Assembly: GCF_041429775.1 (NCBI RefSeq)
Contig: NZ_CP163421.1
Location: 1,885,001 to 1,949,000, forward strand
Source of the DNA: Glycocaulis abyssi
GTDB taxonomy: Bacteria; Pseudomonadota; Alphaproteobacteria; Caulobacterales; Maricaulaceae
Reading direction: 5' to 3'
DNA: 64,000 bases
Position 1 is the first letter of the stretch. The number at the start of each line of letters is the position of its first letter. Below, one piece after another: positions 42,386-50,127 of this stretch. The translations under genes and the position numbers were made by a program. Below the pieces are notes generated by a model that was given only the letters and a program-made list of their open reading frames with translations, was not told where the DNA came from and did not search any database.

Positions 42386-44695
42386 ATGGTAAAATGGATT
42401 GTGCGCGGCGTTATCGGCGTTGTGGCGCTGGTGCTGGTGCTTGTTCTGGCTGTAACCGGCTGGGCGGGCTGGCGGTTCGTGGGGTCACAGCCCCGCACCG
42501 AGGGCGAGGTGCGCCTTGAGGGCGTGACAGCGCCGGTCAATGTGGTGCGCGATCAGTATGGCGTGGCGCACATTTTCGGCGAGACCGATGCGGACGTCTA
42601 TTTCGCCCTTGGCTATACACACGCCGCCGAACGCTTCTTCCAGATGGACCTTTACCGGCGCACCGCGCAGGGCCGCCTGTCGGAGCTGTTTGGCGAGCGC
42701 GCCCTGCGCGCCGATATCCGCGCGCGCACTTATGGCTTTCCAGAAGCGTCCCGCCATGCGCTCGCAAACCTGTCTGACGAGGCCCGCCTCATCGTCGAGG
42801 CTTATGTCAGCGGCGTGAATGCGCGCCTGGAGCAGGGCAATCACGCCCCTGAATACCTGCTGCTTCGCAGGCAGCCCGAACCCTGGACGCTGGCCGATTC
42901 TGCCTCCGTGGTGGTTGTGCTGGCGGATGATCTGGCCGCTGGCGAGGGCGAGGACCGCGAGCGCGCCCGCGCTTCGCAGGTGCTTGATGAGGGACTGCTA
43001 GAGCAGTTCCTCTCCGCCTTCCCGGACTGGGCGCCAACCACGCTCAAAGACGAGGATATCAACGCCGCCTTTGGCGATATCCGCCGCCAGACCCTGCCTC
43101 CGCCTGCCGGTACGCAGCCCGATAACGAGCCCGGCTCCAATGCCTGGATCGTCTCCGGGGAGCGCACCGAGACCGGCGCGCCGCTGCTGGCCAATGATCC
43201 GCATCTGGGCCTGTCCGCGCCATCCATCTGGTATTTCACCCGGCTGAACCTCTCCTTCGGTCCGGTACTGGGCGCATCCCTGCCGGGTACACCCTTCATC
43301 ACGCTGGGGCGCAATGCCCATGGCGCGTGGGGCTTTACCAATACCGGCTTTAAAGTGATCGACCTTGTGGAGCGCGACAGCGAAACCACACAGACCAATA
43401 CACGCGTGGAAACCATACATATACGCGGCCAGCGTGCGCCGTTTGAACTCACTGTGACCGAGACCGCAGAAGGTCCAGTCCTCGACCCGCAATGGTTTGA
43501 TCTGACCGGCTTTGATTCCGATGCGCTGGTGGTGCGCCGCTCCACCGTGTCTGATCCGCGCAACCGGGTGGCCGATGCCACGCTGGCCATCATGCGCTCC
43601 ACCGGCTGGGACGATTTCGTGGAGGCCGGGCGCGGCTGGACCGCGCCGATGCAGAACATGCACTATGCGGGCGTGGACGGCACGATCGGCTACACCACGG
43701 CGGGCCTTCTGCCCATACGCGATGAGGATGGCGAGTGGACGGGCTTTGTCCCGTTCGAGGAGCTGCCTCGCATCGCCAACCCGGCTGGTGGATCGATTGC
43801 ATCGGGCAATAATTTGCCTGCAGGCGCGGCCTACCCCTACCCGCTGCCGGGCCGCTATGCGGTGCACCGCGCGGTGCGGATCGAGACCATGCTGGCTGAG
43901 CGCCGCCGGCATTCGCTGGAAGGCTTCATCACCATGCAGATGGATGTCACCTCTGCACTGGCGCAAGCCATCCTGCCGGCCCTGCTGGCCGCGCAGCCTG
44001 AAAGTGAGCTGGGCCTTGAGGCGCTGGCCCGTCTTGAGGGCTGGAACGCCTCGCTGGATGCTGACGCCCCGGAAGGGCTGATCCTGTCGGCCTGGCTGCG
44101 TGTACTGACCGAAGCGATCTGGGCCGATGAGCTGGGTCCCATGGCGCGCTATTTCCGGGGCCCCCGGCCGGTCTTCGTGCAGGACGTGCTGACCGGCGAT
44201 GCGTCCTCGTGGTGCAATAATGTGGAGACCATCCCTGTGGAGACCTGCCCGGTCATTGCCGGACTGGCGCTGGATACCGCCGTGGCAGAGCTGGCGCGCA
44301 CCAATGGCGGCAATTTGTCCAGCTGGCGCTGGGGCGATCACGCGCAGGGCTATTTCGCCCACCCGATGGACGGGCTGGCCGTGCTGGGCGACATGTTCGG
44401 CGTGCGCGTGCCGGTGGGCGGCGATGGCACGACCGTCAATGTCGCCAATTTCAGCTATGCCGGTGAAGGGTTTGATATCGTCCACGCCGCCTCGCTGCGG
44501 GCGGTCTATGATCTTGCCGATCTGAATAATTCGCGCTTCATCCATGGACCGGGACAGTCCGGCCATCCGCTATCCCCGCATTATCGCGACCTGGCGGAGC
44601 TCTGGTCGCGCGGGGAATATTTCCAGATCCGCGATGACTGGACGCCGGACAGCGCACCGGAAGGATCGCGCGTGCTGACACTGAGACCTCGCTAG
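42386..44695 (+). CDS. Penicillin-acylase family N-terminal nucleophile hydrolase, membrane anchored
   Basis: 769 residues from ATG 42386. The N-terminal anchor is VIGVVALVLVLVLAVTGWAG. The alpha part ends near residue 250. The predicted autoprocessing site is PG-S251-NAW, which would make Ser251 the nucleophile of the beta chain. Characteristic motifs include PFITLGRNAHGAWGFTN and TGDASSWCNN. The family hydrolyses amide bonds of acylated lactams, homoserine lactones or aminolipids; quorum quenching is possible but untested. It follows the ALDH gene by 80 bp and precedes a YgjP-like gene by 7 bp. Confidence 0.92.
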   Translation: MVKWIVRGVIGVVALVLVLVLAVTGWAGWRFVGSQPRTEGEVRLEGVTAPVNVVRDQYGVAHIFGETDADVYFALGYTHAAERFFQMDLYRRTAQGRLSELFGERALRADIRARTYGFPEASRHALANLSDEARLIVEAYVSGVNARLEQGNHAPEYLLLRRQPEPWTLADSASVVVVLADDLAAGEGEDRERARASQVLDEGLLEQFLSAFPDWAPTTLKDEDINAAFGDIRRQTLPPPAGTQPDNEPGSNAWIVSGERTETGAPLLANDPHLGLSAPSIWYFTRLNLSFGPVLGASLPGTPFITLGRNAHGAWGFTNTGFKVIDLVERDSETTQTNTRVETIHIRGQRAPFELTVTETAEGPVLDPQWFDLTGFDSDALVVRRSTVSDPRNRVADATLAIMRSTGWDDFVEAGRGWTAPMQNMHYAGVDGTIGYTTAGLLPIRDEDGEWTGFVPFEELPRIANPAGGSIASGNNLPAGAAYPYPLPGRYAVHRAVRIETMLAERRRHSLEGFITMQMDVTSALAQAILPALLAAQPESELGLEALARLEGWNASLDADAPEGLILSAWLRVLTEAIWADELGPMARYFRGPRPVFVQDVLTGDASSWCNNVETIPVETCPVIAGLALDTAVAELARTNGGNLSSWRWGDHAQGYFAHPMDGLAVLGDMFGVRVPVGGDGTTVNVANFSYAGEGFDIVHAASLRAVYDLADLNNSRFIHGPGQSGHPLSPHYRDLAELWSRGEYFQIRDDWTPDSAPEGSRVLTLRPR

Positions 44696-44702
44696 GAGCA
44701 CA

Positions 44703-45425
44703 ATGCAGACCCGCAGGATCGAGCTGGCAGGCAGGGACGTCACCTACCGCGTGCGCCATTCGCGGCGGCGGACTATCGGCCTGCGGATCGATGCGGACGG
44801 GCTGACCATCACCCTGCCCCAGCGCACACCGGCCATCGAGGCCGACCGGGTGGCACGCGACCGGGCGGGGTGGATATTGCCCCGGCTGGAGAAGTGGAGC
44901 GCGCGGGCAAGGCCGGAATTTACCGGCGCGGAGGGCCAGACAATCGGCTATCTGGGCCGCGAGCTGGACGTCGTGATCGAGCCGCACGCCCGCGCGCGCA
45001 CGCTGGTCAGCGTGGAAGGCGATGCGTTACGGGTAAGTGTTGATGAGCGCCTGGAGCCATCCTTGCGCGATGCCACCATTTTCAGGGCGGTGAAGCGCTG
45101 GCGGAGCGATACTGCGCTCGCCCATTACACGCCGCGTATCGCCCACTATGCCAGGGCGCTCGGCCTGCCTGCCCCGCAGGTGAAAGTACGGGCGCAGGAA
45201 TCGCGCTGGGGCAGCTGTTCATCGGACGGTGTGATCCGCATGAATACGCGCCTGATCGCCTTTCCCGAGGGCGAGATCGACTATGTGTGCGCCCACGAGG
45301 CGTGCCACCTCATCGAGATGAACCATTCGCAGCGCTTCTATGCCCTGCTGGACGCCATCATGCCCGACCACAAAGCCCGGCGGCGGTCGATGCGCGAGCG
45401 CACCCCGCCGGGATTTGCCTTCTAG
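44703..45425 (+). CDS. YgjP-like (DUF45) metalloprotein
   Basis: 240 residues. The middle is VRAQESRWGSCSSDGVIRMNTRL, then CAHEACHLIEMNHSQRFYALL with the HExxH zinc motif and the downstream H. These are diagnostic of the DUF45/YgjP family. The N-terminal part is a beta-rich domain. The enzyme class is metallopeptidase-like but substrates are unknown. It ends 4 bp inside the convergent small membrane gene. Confidence 0.92.
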   Translation: MQTRRIELAGRDVTYRVRHSRRRTIGLRIDADGLTITLPQRTPAIEADRVARDRAGWILPRLEKWSARARPEFTGAEGQTIGYLGRELDVVIEPHARARTLVSVEGDALRVSVDERLEPSLRDATIFRAVKRWRSDTALAHYTPRIAHYARALGLPAPQVKVRAQESRWGSCSSDGVIRMNTRLIAFPEGEIDYVCAHEACHLIEMNHSQRFYALLDAIMPDHKARRRSMRERTPPGFAF

Positions 45426-45763
45426 GGTGCGGGCGGGCGCAGGAACGCGTCACGCCGCACCCAGAGCAGGCCGGACATTACAGCCGCCGCGATAGCACCC
45501 AGCAGGCTGGCTGCGCCAAGCTGGCCGGCAACTGCGTAGGACGCCACCGAGCAGGACAGGACACCGGCCGTATAGCCGAAACCGAACAACAATACCGGAT
45601 GGGCATGGCGCACAGGCAGCAAGGCACCGGCTACCAGCAGCGCACAAAGGACCAGATCCGGCACCAGAAACAGATTTTCCAACCGCCACGAATTGTTGAT
45701 GAACAGGAACGCGAACGTCCCCGCGGCAATGGCAATCGCGACAAGACGGGCAAGCAGGATCAT
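45422..45763 (-). CDS. Small membrane protein, unknown function
   Basis: 113 residues. Three to four hydrophobic segments (for example LVAIAIAAGTFAFLFI and LVLCALLVAGALLPV). An arginine-rich end (VRRDAFLRP) would sit in the cytoplasm. A CTGGAGGG ribosome site precedes the ATG. A 15-bp perfect palindrome lies 18 bp upstream (45781-45795), so a repressor likely controls it. The 4-bp overlap with the YgjP gene is convergent. Confidence 0.72.
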   Translation of the reverse strand: MILLARLVAIAIAAGTFAFLFINNSWRLENLFLVPDLVLCALLVAGALLPVRHAHPVLLFGFGYTAGVLSCSVASYAVAGQLGAASLLGAIAAAVMSGLLWVRRDAFLRPPAP

Positions 45764-45780
45764 GGAACCCTCCAGGAAAA

Positions 45781-45795
45781 GTGAACGCCGTTCAC
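45781..45795. promoter_or_regulatory. Candidate TetR-like operator GTGAACG-C-CGTTCAC
   Basis: Perfect 7+1+7 inverted repeat 18 bp upstream of the small membrane protein start, over its promoter or leader. The inner 13 bp are identical to 29567-29579 upstream of the ferritin-like gene, so one regulator may control both. Confidence 0.65.
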
Positions 45796-45840
45796 TTTTC
45801 TGCCCTCTCGCTGCCCCGTCAAGGACAATCCGGGCAACGC

Positions 45841-45871
45841 AAAACGCCGCGCCGGAAGCTCCGGCGCGGCG
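45841..45871 (-). terminator. Rho-independent terminator of rpsU
   Basis: On the minus strand, an 11-bp stem CGCCGCGCCGG/CCGGCGCGGCG (45845-45871) with a 5-nt loop is followed by TTTTGCG. It lies 33 bp beyond the rpsU stop at 45905. Confidence 0.85.
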
Positions 45872-45904
45872 TAATGCATGTGCAGTCCCGAAAAGGGGCT
45901 GAGC

Positions 45905-46138
45905 CTAGCGGCGGGCCGTTGCCGTGCGCGGCAGCAGACCTTCGCGCTGGGCGCGCTTGCGGGCCAGCTTGCGGGCGCGGCGGATAGCCTCCGCCTTCTG
46001 GCGAGCGCGCTTTTCAGACGGCTTTTCGTAATGGTTGCGGCGCTTCATCTCGCGGAAAGTGCCTTCCCGCTGCATTTTCTTTTTCAATGCCTTGAGCGCT
46101 TGCTCGACATTGTTATCGCGCACGACGATCTGAACGAT
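45905..46138 (-). CDS. rpsU: 30S ribosomal protein S21, apparent ATC start codon
   Basis: 77 residues if read from ATC 46138: (M)[20 protein letters not shown], the canonical S21 start. The frame is closed at TAA 46142-46144. The only in-frame standard start (GTG 46123) gives a protein lacking the conserved VQIVV and lies 21 bp from the ribosome site. GGAGAG at 46145-46150 is 6 bp before the ATC, ideal spacing. Other S21 features are intact ([20 protein letters not shown]). S21 is needed for 30S function in initiation. It is divergent from COQ9, as I recall for other alphaproteobacteria. The base at 46136 should be confirmed, because a C in place of G is the whole basis for a non-canonical start. 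Confidence 0.9.
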   Translation of the reverse strand: MVQIVVRDNNVEQALKALKKKMQREGTFREMKRRNHYEKPSEKRARQKAEAIRRARKLARKRAQREGLLPRTATARR

Positions 46139-46352
46139 GACTTACTCTCCCAGGTCCTGCAACGGGTCCGGTCTGGCCGGTCACCCAGAATTCTAACACG
46201 AAAAAGGCGCAACAGAGCGGTTCTGGATCGCCTGTTCCGCCAGAAACTTTGCGATGAGGCGCGGGTGTTACCAGAGCCGGGGCCTTGTGTCCATACGCAT
46301 CGCGGCATGCTGACGCGATGACGCGCACACAAATTCACACTAGATTACCGCC

Positions 46353-47027
46353 ATGAGCACATCAAACGCCTCTGACCGCCCCAATCGTTCCCGCGCTGAT
46401 GCGGCCCGCGCCCGCCTGCTGGACGCTGCCCTGCCCCACGTTCCCTTTGAGGGCTGGTCAGGATCGCTCCTGCGCATGGCTGCGCGCGATGCCGGGATCA
46501 GCGATGACGAGGTAGCGCTCTACTGCCCGGAAGGTGTCATCAGCCTGATCGTGTTCTGGTGGCGCGAGATGGATGAGCAGGCGCGCGACGCCATAACAGC
46601 GGGAGAATCACCGGCGAAAATCCGCGAGCGTATCCGCCGCGCGGTCGTGCTCCGCCTCGAAGCTGGCAAAGGCCATGAAGATGCACTGTCGCGCGCCCGC
46701 GCCCGCCTGCTGCTGCCCGACGGGATTGCTACTGGCGCAGAGCTCGCCTGGAACACGTCCGACATGATCTGGCGGGCGATTGGCGACACCTCGACCGATG
46801 CCAACTGGTATTCCAAGCGGGCGATCCTGACCGGCGTGTGGACGTCCAGCCTCGCCATCTGGCTCTCAGAGAGTGACCCGGAAAAGCCCGAAACGCTCGC
46901 CTTCCTCGACCGGCGCATCGCCAATGTGATGGAGTTTGAAAAGGTGAAGGCGAAACTGAACAAGCAGCTTGCCGGCCTGCCGGACTTTGCCGCCATGGCG
47001 GCGAAAATGCGCTACGGGACGCGGTAA
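46353..47027 (+). CDS. COQ9-family ubiquinone biosynthesis protein
   Basis: 224 residues. The N-terminal half resembles a TetR fold, as known for COQ9. The family signature is AWNTSDMIWRAIGDTSTDANWYSKR near residue 130. The C-terminal amphipathic helix carries KVKAKLNKQLAGLPDF. COQ9 binds lipids and quinone intermediates and assists the COQ7 hydroxylation step. The gene is divergent from rpsU; 214 bp separate the starts. Confidence 0.93.
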   Translation: MSTSNASDRPNRSRADAARARLLDAALPHVPFEGWSGSLLRMAARDAGISDDEVALYCPEGVISLIVFWWREMDEQARDAITAGESPAKIRERIRRAVVLRLEAGKGHEDALSRARARLLLPDGIATGAELAWNTSDMIWRAIGDTSTDANWYSKRAILTGVWTSSLAIWLSESDPEKPETLAFLDRRIANVMEFEKVKAKLNKQLAGLPDFAAMAAKMRYGTR

Positions 47028-47091
47028 CCGTCACATGTTCTGAACTCCCGGCGCGCAGCGCCGCAAGCGCGAACGCGCGCCCGCGACTTTT

Positions 47092-47132
47092 CGCGGAACA
47101 TCGCAACGCGGACGCGTTGCGCAAACTAAAAG
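47092..47132. repeat. Dispersed repeat, family B, copy 2
   Basis: 41-bp copy of the unit at 20319-20358 (CGCGGAACATCGCAACGC, then GCGTTGCG and CTAAAAG) with the loop changed and one base inserted. It lies between COQ9 and rsmI. Confidence 0.8.
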
Positions 47133-47155
47133 TATGATCACCGCGCAGCGGGTTT

Positions 47156-47270
47156 CCTCCCCCGTTTACGGGGGAGGTGTCTGGCTTGCCAGACGGAGGG
47201 GGGGAGCTTGTTTCGATAATCCCCCCCTCGGCCCTTCGGGCCACTCCCCCCGTGAACGGGGGGAGAAACC
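47156..47270. repeat. GC-rich hairpin-mosaic repeat element
   Basis: Contains CTCCCCCGT-TT-ACGGGGGAG (near 47158), GTCTGGC-TT-GCCAGAC (near 47179), GGCCCTTCGGGCC (47230-47242) and a second CCCCCCGTGAACGGGGGG. It ends 12 bp before the rsmI stop codon. Arranged hairpins without T-tracts resemble composite BIME elements of Caulobacterales rather than a transcription terminator. Confidence 0.75.
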
Positions 47271-47281
47271 ATGGGTGACGC

Positions 47282-48034
47282 TTACTTCTTCTTGCCTCCA
47301 TCGGGCGTGTATTTATTGACCTTCTCACGCACCACTACCGCCCCGGCGATGACAATCACGGCCTCACCCAGCGGCGGCTCTGAATAGCGCGCGGCCAGCT
47401 CGATGAGCGTGCCGCGATGCACGCGCTCGAACGCCTTGGTCAGCTCAAACGCCACCGCGCCCTGCCGCTCGCCCAGCACTTCGGCCGCATCGGCGAGCGT
47501 CTCGGAGAGGCGCTGCGCGCTTTCCATGATGATGAGGGTGGCCGGATCGGCCTTGAACGGCTCCAGCCAGCGCTGGCGCTTGCCGCTCTTGCGCGGGGCG
47601 AACCCTAAAAAGGTGAAGCGATCGGTCGGCAGGCCCGATACTGCGACCGCGGTGAGCACCGAGGATGGGCCGGGCACGGCGCTGACCTCAAAACCGGCCT
47701 CGATGACCGCGCGCACCACCCGGTAGCCGGGATCGGAGATGGCGGGCATGCCGGCATCACTGACCAGCGCCACGCTCTCGCCCTGCTGCAGCAATTTGAC
47801 GATACCGCCCGCGCTGCTCTGCTCGTTATGGTCATGGCAGGCGATCAGGCGCGGCGGGGTGATGCCCGCCAGATCCAGCAGGCGCCGCGTAGTGCGGGTA
47901 TCCTCGCAGGCAATGACGCTGACCTCTGACAGTATGCGCGCCGCGCGGGGCGGCAGATCTTCCAGATTGCCGATAGGCGTACCCACCAGCCAGAGCCGGG
48001 GGCCGTCATAGGGCGTTTCAAGATTGGCGCTCAT
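47282..48034 (-). CDS. rsmI: 16S rRNA (cytidine(1402)-2'-O)-methyltransferase
   Basis: 250 residues. The tetrapyrrole-methylase fold starts LWLVGTPIGNLEDLPPRAARIL, followed by ACEDTRTTRRLLDL, VALVSDAGMPAISDPG and VSAVPGPSSVLTAVAVSGLP. The C-terminal KYTPDGGKKK is basic. RsmI modifies the decoding-site cytidine in 16S rRNA. It lies 38 bp after pbpC on the same strand and could share its transcript. Confidence 0.95.
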   Translation of the reverse strand: MSANLETPYDGPRLWLVGTPIGNLEDLPPRAARILSEVSVIACEDTRTTRRLLDLAGITPPRLIACHDHNEQSSAGGIVKLLQQGESVALVSDAGMPAISDPGYRVVRAVIEAGFEVSAVPGPSSVLTAVAVSGLPTDRFTFLGFAPRKSGKRQRWLEPFKADPATLIIMESAQRLSETLADAAEVLGERQGAVAFELTKAFERVHRGTLIELAARYSEPPLGEAVIVIAGAVVVREKVNKYTPDGGKKK

Positions 48035-48072
48035 GGCGATGTTCTAGCGCGTGCAGCGCTGCGCGCCAGCCC

Positions 48073-50127
48073 TCAGCTCTCCGGCATGCGCACGCGCACC
48101 CGTGTGCGGGCGCTGCGCCCGGCCTCGTCCACTACCGTCAGCTCGTAAAAGCCCGGCCCTTGCGGCTGCCACAGGGATTGCCCGCCTGCATCGAGCGCCA
48201 CCGGCACGCCGCGCTGATACCAGCGCAACGCACCCTGCCCACGCGCCGACAGGGCAAATCCGCGTCCGGGCTCATCAGCCCACACTTCCGCGCCATCGGG
48301 CGGAAAAACGATGTCAGGGCCGGATACACCCCGCTCAAAGCGCGCCAGCGGCCCTGTGGCGTTGCTGGCTACAAGACTGTCTGTGCGTGACGCGATACCG
48401 GAAGGATCGCGCCGGGCGATCACGTCGAAAATGTCAAACAGGGCTGGCAGGGCAGCGTGCCGCCCGGTCTCGCCGGGGCGCGGCGCGCCATCGGCCCGGC
48501 CTACCCAGACCACGACCGCATAATTGCCCGAAACGCCCGCCGCCCAGGCATCGCGAAAGCCGTAGGAGGTGCCGGTCTTGTAGGCGATGGCGGGCGCGCC
48601 GCTGGTCAGGCGAGCGGGCATACGGCCCGGCGGGGCGGGCGAGCGCTGCAGCACATCGACAAGCGTGGCAGCGGCCAAGCGATCCAGCAGGCGGAAGCCC
48701 CGGCTTTGCCGATTGGCCGCAGCCGCCTGCGGCGTCCAGGCGAGCGGCAGTGCCTCACCGCCGGCGCCCAGCGCGGCGAACATCACCGCGATTTCCTCTG
48801 CCGTGATGCCAAGACCGCCGAGCGCGATGGCGAGCCCCGCATCACCCTCACTGGAGCGCGGCACAATGGCCCGCCCGCCCGCAAAGCTCATGGCGGCGAG
48901 AAAGCGGTTGGCTCCGACCGCATCGAGCACTTGCACGGCAGGCACGTTGAGCGAATGCTGCAGCGCCTCGGCAATCGTCACATCGCCCCGGAAGCTGCGG
49001 TCGAAATTCTCAGGGTTGTAGTCGGCAAAGCGGCGCGGCAGATCGGCAATGCGCGTGCCGGGGCCGGCAAGGCCGTCCTCGAAGGCCAGGCCATAAATGA
49101 AGGGTTTGAGCACGGAGCCCGGTGAGCGCGCACGCCGCGTCAGATCAATCCAGCCGCCCGGCCTGCGGCGCCCGGCAGACCCCACCGCCGCGCGCACTTC
49201 GCGCCCGTCCAGCGAGACGATCAGGGCGGAGGCCTGCACATCGGGTCCGGCCTCATTCGCCAGCGTCTCCAGACGCGTCTCCAGCGCGCTCTGAAGCCGG
49301 ATATCGAGCGTGGAGCGTATCTCGCCGCCTGCACGGGCAAGGTGCTGCGAGGCATGCCAGGCGCGCGCCGGGAAGGCACGCCGGGAGGGTGCCGGTTCTT
49401 CTGCCGCATCAGCCGCGCGGTCCGCACTGATCAGGCCTGCGCGCTCCATGCGCGCCAGCAGGCGCGCCCGGGAGGCCATCGCCGCATCGGGACGCAGATC
49501 GGGACGGCGCGCTTCGGGCGCCTGCGGCAGGGCAATCAGAAGCGCGATTTCATCAGGGGTGAGCACGTCCGGCTCATGTCCGAACCAGGCCCAGCTGGCC
49601 GCCCTTACGCCTTCCAGATTGCCGCCATAGGGCGCGAGCGTCAGCCAGGCTTGCAGGATTTCATGCTTGGAATAGCGCCGCTCCAGCTGGATGGCGCGCA
49701 CCATCTCGATCAGTTTGGCACCAATCGTCCGGCGCGGCCGCGGCTCCAGCAGGCGGGCCGTCTGCATGGTGATCGTCGACCCGCCCGACACGATCCGCCC
49801 GGCGCTGACAAGCGAGGTGACCGCACGCGCCATCGCCAGCGGGTCGACGCCGTGATGGGAATGGAAGCGCTGGTCCTCGATCTCGATCAGGGCGGCGCGA
49901 AACGCCGGATCGACGGCTTCAGGATCAACCGGCAGACGCCAGCGTCCGTCTTCGACCGGGAAGGCACGCAAGGCCCGCCCCTCCCGGTCGGTCACCAGCG
50001 CGGAAACCTCCGGCATGGGCGGTGGCGGCAGGGCATGATCCAGCCCCGCGAGCAATACGCCAGCAGCGAGGAGCGAGGCGAGCGGCACGCTCGCCCGCCT
50101 TGCCCAAAGTGCCAGCCAGCCGGACAT
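48073..50127 (-). CDS. pbpC: Penicillin-binding protein 1C
   Basis: 684 residues. An N-terminal anchor (VPLASLLAAGVLLAGL) is followed by the GT51 glycosyltransferase: IEIEDQRFHSHHG with catalytic E84 and GGSTITMQTARLL. The transpeptidase domain has SPGS338-VLK341, HSLNVPA and KTGTSYG. The C-terminal part (about residue 590 on) is the BiPBP_C domain (IVFPPDGAEVWAD). PBP1C polymerises peptidoglycan. It is classically encoded beside an alpha-2-macroglobulin gene, as here (TAATG overlap), and is thought to repair wall damage when A2M meets a protease. Confidence 0.95.
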   Translation of the reverse strand: MSGWLALWARRASVPLASLLAAGVLLAGLDHALPPPPMPEVSALVTDREGRALRAFPVEDGRWRLPVDPEAVDPAFRAALIEIEDQRFHSHHGVDPLAMARAVTSLVSAGRIVSGGSTITMQTARLLEPRPRRTIGAKLIEMVRAIQLERRYSKHEILQAWLTLAPYGGNLEGVRAASWAWFGHEPDVLTPDEIALLIALPQAPEARRPDLRPDAAMASRARLLARMERAGLISADRAADAAEEPAPSRRAFPARAWHASQHLARAGGEIRSTLDIRLQSALETRLETLANEAGPDVQASALIVSLDGREVRAAVGSAGRRRPGGWIDLTRRARSPGSVLKPFIYGLAFEDGLAGPGTRIADLPRRFADYNPENFDRSFRGDVTIAEALQHSLNVPAVQVLDAVGANRFLAAMSFAGGRAIVPRSSEGDAGLAIALGGLGITAEEIAVMFAALGAGGEALPLAWTPQAAAANRQSRGFRLLDRLAAATLVDVLQRSPAPPGRMPARLTSGAPAIAYKTGTSYGFRDAWAAGVSGNYAVVVWVGRADGAPRPGETGRHAALPALFDIFDVIARRDPSGIASRTDSLVASNATGPLARFERGVSGPDIVFPPDGAEVWADEPGRGFALSARGQGALRWYQRGVPVALDAGGQSLWQPQGPGFYELTVVDEAGRSARTRVRVRMPES

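Noticed and set aside
42998-44566. 522-codon open frame on the minus strand inside the penicillin-acylase gene
   Set aside because: No recognisable family, antisense to a well-supported gene; a codon-bias shadow.
47156-47270. GC-rich hairpins considered as a terminator for COQ9 or rsmI
   Set aside because: None is followed by a T-run on either strand; more like a repeat element.
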